From Lycium barbarum (lineage: Eukaryota > Streptophyta > Magnoliopsida > Solanales > Solanaceae): a stretch of DNA of 64,000 nucleotides. Shown piece after piece: positions 58,793 to 64,000 of the stretch; the first letter of the stretch is position 1; each line of letters opens with the position of its first letter. The position numbers and the translations under genes are program-made. The notes under the pieces were generated by a model. The model did not search any database, was not told the DNA's origin, and saw nothing but the letters and a program-made list of their open reading frames with translations. Location: NCBI RefSeq assembly GCF_019175385.1, contig NC_083345.1, positions 117,166,480 through 117,230,479 of the forward strand. The letters are read 5' to 3'.

Positions 58793-58953
58793 ACACCGAG
58801 CCTTAATGGCCGGGCATGATACTATATATATGACACCGAGCCTTAATGGCCGGGCATGATACTATATATATGACACCGAGCCTTAATGGCCGGGCATGAT
58901 ACTATATATATGACACCGAGCCTTAATGGCCGGGCATGATACTATGTATATGT
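58793..58953. repeat. Four 40-bp tandem repeats in the 3' LTR
   Basis: Units of exactly 40 bp containing ccttaatggccgggcatgat; copies are almost identical. The 5' LTR has two more divergent copies. Confidence 0.93.
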
Positions 58954-58988
58954 ATAGAAATGCTTTTTTAAAGGCTAAGCATGCATGA

Positions 58989-61387
58989 TGTCACACCCCG
59001 ACGAGGAGTATGACAGGCTCCGACCCGTAAGCCGAAGTCACATGGCTTATCTGTTACTTGGACATCACACACTAACATTCAAGAACGTATGCTCGTGGGA
59101 AAGGAGCTAACATGAAGGAATTCGATAAATCAACACATATATACACATGCGGACCAACAAGGTCGCTACAACATCAAGTATATCTCAAAGCCGACACGGC
59201 AATCAAAACATATCAAGACCAAAACAAGGTCGACAAGGTCATACATAATATTTACATATCCCACAATGTCCAGGAGCCTCTAAGAGTATATATATGAACA
59301 TATGTTACACCAAAAGAAAATACCAAAAGATAGCAAGCTCGGAGTAGAGCTACTTGCTAGCACCGCTGAAGCTAGGAAGTCCTACTGCGGTTGCTTTTCA
59401 ACAAATCTGTCAGGACCTGCAGCACGAAATGCAGCGTCCCGTACAAAGGGACGTCAGTACGGATAAAGTACTGAGTATGTAAGGCAGGAGGGCAACAACA
59501 ATAATTAAGATAAGATGGAACATTAGTATAGGCAAAAGAAAAATCGAACATTTAGAAGTAGCACAAGTATGCAATGCATGATAAAATCATTTGTATGCTC
59601 ATATGTATATATATCTGTATATAATAAATAGTATCCATGTCCGGCCGTAAGGCTCGGTGTCATATATGTAAAATCATGCCCGGCCATTAAGGCTCGGTGT
59701 TATCTTCATTAGCCCGCGTCCGGGCCTCCCGCGTCCGGGGCAATATCAGAACATGCCCACTGCAGTGGTGTGCGCATCTACGCGCCATGCCCGGCCGACT
59801 ATAGCGCGGCACGGTGTAGTAAAATAGTGCAATACATGTATATATACGTATATACCATTATTGGATTGGACTGAAAAAAAAAAGAACTGTGCAGAGTTCC
59901 GCTTTCTTTCCGCATAGCGGAAGGAAAGCGCAAGGTTCTGAGGCCTTCCACTTTTCTTCCGCGATGCGGAAGAAAAGCGCAAATGCCTGAAGCTTTTTGC
60001 GCAGGCCTCTGTTTTCCTTCCGTAGCACTGTTTTGAGGCTGGTTTTGCATGAGAAAATCAAGGATCTTATTCTTGGCCTTTCGGGGTGACATAAGGTCGT
60101 TAACCCCCAAATAATTTATGGAATTCATCTCGAGTTCAAAAGAATAATCGATGACGACGAGTGAAATAACGTCTTAAAACCAATCAAACCACAAGACCTT
60201 AAGATTTGAAATACAAGCATAGGCATGAAGTGGCATTTGTTATGGAACGCTCGTGTTTATGTACTAATTGGATTCGTGCCAGAGAAAGAGGGAACGAACA
60301 CCTTACATACCTTATCCGTCGAGCCTCCACTTAAGAATTCCTTATATCGACGCTTGCCCTTCACCTGAGCCTATAAATCGAGAAAGATATCATTTATCAC
60401 ACCTTCATCATAAGTCCATCAACTTATAAGTATTAATTGTGGAAGACTAATTTGCCTATTTCATGAGCACCCATTTATTGAAGTCCAATTCGGGTTTACA
60501 AAAATTTGGACAGCGTTTCCCCTCTATCATCGGCTTCTTCCAAATATCAAAAAAACTCCCAAAAAATACCAACAACATCAAAAACAACATCCTTAACAAT
60601 CTACAAGACAATTATATATATTTTCATCCAAAATCCTCTACCAACCTCAATCCATAAGCCAACAACATCAATACAATAAATTACCACTTTTATTCTTAAA
60701 CTACTCCTTAATCAATGTTAATAAGGAAAAGGATTCAAGGATTCATACATTATATTCACTAAAGTGGAAAGATCTTCAATACCCAATTGTTTCCAATCTA
60801 GCTTCAACACAAAACGATATGATACTCGCGACTATACGTTGTCCGGACTTCGATTAGCACTTTGTAGCTTAGAATTGTGCTTAAATCTTCACTTTTAGGT
60901 GATATTTAAGAGCCTTTTTGGGGTGGAATTTTCTGGAAATCTTTGGAGAGTTTTGGATGAACAAAATAAGGGTTTGACCCTTTTTATTGGGGCTGGCCGC
61001 AGGACTGTAGCTACAGTACTGTAGCGGTACTGTAGCAGTGCTGTGTCTGCTTGTCGGCTCAGTTTGTAACGTCTATAATTCTCTACTCCGATATCCAATC
61101 GACTAGCGGTTTGTTGCATTATAAACTAGACTCGACGTAATTCATCTTAGAATTTTTAAACACCTTAAAGCTCCTAATATTCATGGAGATATACCCCCCC
61201 AAAGTTGACTAAAATCCTGTTTCAAATTTTTCGACACATTTAATTTTCTTAATTTGTTTGGTCCCCGAGTCTTCCATAGATTATTATATGAACTCAAACC
61301 CTCGTAACTATGAGATGAATGTGCCACGTCTAGACTTAACCAACTAACGCCCAATAGATTCCACGTACGCGACTACGAGGTGTAACA
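58989..61387 (-). mobile_element. Solo LTR nested in the 3' LTR
   Basis: Starts tgtcacaccccg and ends gaggtgtaaca, with the exact duplication catga at 58984-58988 and 61388-61392. Minus orientation, same family group as 9408-12031 (shared words near 60095, 61010 and 61070). The minus-strand promoter block is at 60980-61042. No internal domain. It contains inverted aagaaaagcgcaa / ttccgc(g/a)(a/t)(t/a)gcggaa hairpins (about 59900-59980). Confidence 0.88.
60980..61042 (-). promoter_or_regulatory. LTR core promoter with GCTACAGT repeats (nested solo LTR)
   Basis: On the minus strand ctgctacagtaccgctacag continues into further ctacagt copies and then ccaataaaaa. Fourth instance of this arrangement. 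Confidence 0.55.
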
Positions 61388-61996
61388 CATGACATCCGCT
61401 TTATGAGCATTCAGATGTATAGGTTATCTCTCTTATTCCATGTTACCTTTCATATCTATATTATGTTGTTATTCATGCCTTACATACTCAGTACATTAGT
61501 CGTACTGACATCCCTTCTTGTGAACGCTGCGCTCATGCCTGCAGGTAGGCAGGGGGACAGATCTGACCCGTAGGTGACCTATCAGCGGATTCTCAGGAGC
61601 ACTCCACTTACTTCAGAGCTGCATTCTATTTGGTATTGTCCTTATGATCATTTGTGTTCTATGTAGAGGCTCGTAGACGCGTGTGTATAGTTAGATGTTT
61701 TATAGCTCCACCGGTTCATATTGTTGTATAATATATTGGTGGCCTCGTCGGCCTTATTTTGAGCTCTTGATACTTTACTTTTAGCCTTGCCGGCTTATGA
61801 AATACATTATGTTGCGGCGACCTTGTCGGTCTGCATATGTACATATGTGCTGAATGAGCAGATATTCCTATGTTGGGCCTTTTCTGCGTGCAGATATTCT
61901 TTGAGTTATGGTTTATAATGTTCAAAGTCACGGATGAGTCAGGTGGTTCCCGGCCTACGAGTCGGAGCCGGTCATACTCCTGGTAGGGGTGTGACA

Positions 61997-63350
61997 ACCC
62001 AGCTCAATATTTTCAGCCATACCCATGGGAAAGAATACTTTGGTATCTTTCTCTGGGCAATGTGCCTCTCTATTGGGAAGTGGACAGATAATGGATAGAA
62101 TGATGCTGCACCGATCAAACCCAAGAAGTCATTGAAGAATGGGAATATCATGGCAATCACGGTTGTCACTACAACATATGTTGTTCTCCATACCAACCCG
62201 AACAAGCTGATGTTGTAAGTAGCGCCACAGCATGGAACTTGCACAACGTGTTCAGAGTTGATGAATTTGCTGTCTGGCCATCGCTGGTTGCATTGAGCCT
62301 CCACAAACCCATATAATGGTTGGCAGAAAACCTAGTAAGCTCCAATAAGGTGGACGACAATGCAGACGTTGGCGAAGTCAATAAGCCAAAAGGGTTCATA
62401 GAAACCAAAACCAGTTAGGAAATTTCCTGGAGCTTTGTTTCCAAAGGCTGCATAGCCAATGGTACCATATAGTATATAGAACAAGGTTGTGGTAGAAACT
62501 CCAGCTAGTGATGCTCTCTTCATTACCTTATTTTCTGGAGGTGATGATCTCAGTGTGCCCTGTATTTCAATGAGAACGGTGGAATAAGCATAGGCAAATG
62601 CAATATCTCCAATGGCTTGGAAGCTTTTCCATACTTTTTGTGATTCAGATACATCAACCCCAACTACCACCCCTGCTAGGCTTGTCTTTACATGGTTCCC
62701 CACACCTGCAACTTTGGCTATAGAGAGTCCAAGACCTATAGAAGCGTAAGCAAAAGACATAACAACAGCAAGAATTGATAGTCACGAGAGCTTGTGGAAG
62801 TTTGGTATTTGGCTAAGAATTATTTGAATCACTGCAAATATGATCATATATGGGTAACTCTCAATTGAGCAGCTAGCTTCATGTCCATTTTTGTGAAAAC
62901 AATTTGACCTCTGTACAACCACCATACTAATAGATGTTGTTATTGTTTATCCAATGGTAACTCCGACAAGGTTAGCATATTGTGCAATTTCACAGAGTGT
63001 CACCTTCACACCTCCTAAGTGAGAGCAGACGACGTCCATGTAAGTATAGTTTCTCTCACCAGAACAGGGCCCGGAGAACGATAACAGTCCGCGAGAAATG
63101 TAGAAGTGAAGTAAGTGATGAAAGAAAAAGTGAAGAGAACAGCAGGACCAGCCACCCATCCTAATTGTGCTATTGCCCATGCTAGAGATAGCACTCCAGA
63201 ACCAATAGCAGCAGTGATAATATGTGCACTCGCAGTCAACAAAGTCCCTGTTCTTTTTTCGCGTCCATCATCGTCAAAGTTTTCTTGAACGTCTCCACTT
63301 TCGAGCTCCATGGGCACTGACATGGTGTTCTTCTGGAACTCGGGTGCCAT
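61997..63350 (-). pseudogene. AAP: Amino acid permease (AAP family), disrupted and 3'-truncated
   Basis: Recognisable from MAPEFQK (ATG at 63350) through TM1-2 (SAHIITAAIGSGVLSLAWAI, AQLGW), LADCYRSP, NYTYMDVV, QIPNFHKLS, GDIAFAYAYSTVLIEIQ, FGFYEPFWLIDFAN to WLKILSW. These are hallmarks of plasma-membrane proton-coupled amino acid permeases (AAAP superfamily, normally about 11 TM segments and 470-490 residues). Defects: a 1-bp deletion after LADCYRSPGPV (about 63062), TAA for Tyr in VTIGYT (about 62953), TGA for Trp after NFHKLS (about 62787), and TAG for Gln after HLIGAY (about 62331). The C-terminal 30-40 residues are replaced by LTR sequence at 61996. About 450 codons run on without any intron, unlike typical AAP genes. 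A nearby TATA box suggests it once had its own promoter. Confidence 0.92.
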
Positions 63351-63456
63351 AATAAAAGTGTTCTTCCAAGTTTGTGTCTGGTAATTCAGGATTTCTTACT
63401 TTATATGTGTACTCTGTGTGTTGGTTTGGTGTACTACTCATAATGCTCGCTATGAA

Positions 63457-63468
63457 CCCTTTATATAA
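63457..63468 (-). promoter_or_regulatory. TATA box of the permease pseudogene
   Basis: The minus strand reads ttatataaaggg about 107 bp upstream of the ATG. The sequence between is a plausible 5' UTR. Confidence 0.5.
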
Positions 63469-63479
63469 CATCATCTATA

Positions 63480-64000
63480 AACCTTTTCCTATTTGGTTAA
63501 GGATTAGAATTACTAATTGGGGTAGAAGTTTAATTCCTAAATAAACATCTCTATGGTTAAGGATTAGAATTACTAATTACTAATTGGCAAAAGGAATTGA
63601 CATCTTAGATATATACTCCTTGTATATACCGATGAATTCTCTATGATTTTGTTTCTCTTTTATGTAATCATCTTGCACTTCAAATGTTGGTGTATTCATA
63701 TACGTGTGATGTTTTTCTTGTGAAGGAACTTTAGAAAATGTTTATATAACTAATTAAACGAAAAATATCTTTGAGAGGCAAATTAGTCAAATCGCCATTT
63801 TTCCTATTTGGTTAAGGATTAGAATTACTTGGGGTAGAAGTTTAGTTTCATAACATAAACTTGATGGAATTTTGCCCATGGAAAATAGCAAATCCCAATC
63901 CAATTGGGTATATGCTTGATTACCATGAGTAGCACAAGTCCTTTTATGTTAATCATTACCCTAGTTTTGCACTTAATTACCCAAAAACGTCACTTAGTGG
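63480..64000. other. Upstream region of the permease pseudogene with direct repeats
   Basis: tggttaaggattagaattac occurs three times (about 63495, 63552 and 63809). Two of the copies, the first and third, continue into ggggtagaagttta. No gene is seen. These repeats are either promoter duplications or footprints of a small insertion (63533-63800). Confidence 0.55.

Larger units (their letters stand above)
50485..61996 (+). mobile_element. Large non-autonomous LTR retrotransposon (iMet primer)
   Basis: The 5' LTR is 50485-53259. The 3' LTR is 57225-58988 plus 61393-61996, split by a solo LTR. The LTRs start tgttacaccccgcacttt and end ggggtgtgaca. The primer site tggtatcagagc (53262-53273) matches initiator Met tRNA, and the purine tract gaagggggagagaa (57211-57224) precedes the 3' LTR. 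The last internal bases (attcgaggacgaatg) resemble the end of the Tekay/Del-type Ty3 polyprotein. The 3.9-kb internal region is otherwise non-coding, so this is a LARD-like derivative. Flanks do not repeat cleanly (accat versus accca), and the left neighbour is protease flank while the right is a permease gene, so the ends may derive from different insertions. Confidence 0.85.
57225..61996 (+). repeat. 3' LTR, interrupted by a solo LTR
   Basis: The LTR parts are 57225-58988 and 61393-61996. A promoter block with GCTACAGT repeats is at 57742-57820 (TATA-like acataaagg). Compared with the 5' LTR it has a longer TA run, four instead of two 40-bp units, and about 30 extra bases near 61945-61975. 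Confidence 0.85.

Overview
This window looks like nuclear DNA from a dicot, most likely a Solanaceae species. The pointers are AT-rich intergenic DNA, plant A1-family (CDR1/nepenthesin-type) aspartic protease genes, plant Ty3-type LTR elements with tRNA-iMet and tRNA-Asp primer sites, hAT/Mutator/Stowaway/pogo-type miniature elements, and an inserted piece of plastid ycf1. The family placement is recognition only and was not checked by search.

Genes. The backbone is a decayed tandem cluster of four minus-strand CDR1-like aspartic protease units: A (1-303, cut by the window edge, 4-bp frameshift deletion), B (6324-7664, intact, unusual flap), C (34805-36155, +1 frameshift and a changed second active-site motif) and D (47153-48475, intact). 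A TATA box lies about 45-90 bp upstream of each ATG. Flanks of A resemble those of D, and flanks of B resemble those of C. These paralogous flanks act as empty sites and let several insertions be placed to the base. A fifth gene remnant, an intronless amino acid permease pseudogene (61997-63350, minus), is cut by a retrotransposon end.

Mobile DNA fills most of the rest. 3911-6095 is a hAT element (8-bp TSD) carrying a foldback Mutator-like element (10-bp TSD). 9408-12031 is a solo LTR (TSD cttat). 12716-13320 is a complete TRIM element (TSD aattc). 13406-34538 is a palindromic DNA element that received a very complex insertion (13535-33376, TSD attac). That insertion contains a tRNA-Asp-primed LTR element with a zinc-knuckle ORF and no pol. 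Inside it sit a very young 6.7-kb minus-strand LTR element (15093-21803, TSD attgg) with its own zinc-knuckle ORF, a 4.7-kb solo LTR (21890-26600, TSD tctag) and a Stowaway MITE. Its right end is an inverted LTR fragment that itself contains 455 bp of plastid ycf1. 50485-61996 is an iMet-primed, non-coding LTR element with a solo LTR nested in its 3' LTR (58989-61387, TSD catga).

The most unusual features are the head-to-head LTR insertion with a perfect TSD, the plastid ycf1 graft within it, the two non-autonomous zinc-knuckle LTR families nested one in the other, a two-scale palindrome at 2640-2822, and GCTACAGT-type repeats placed just upstream of the TATA box in four LTRs. No CRISPR, operon, rRNA or convincing tRNA gene was seen.
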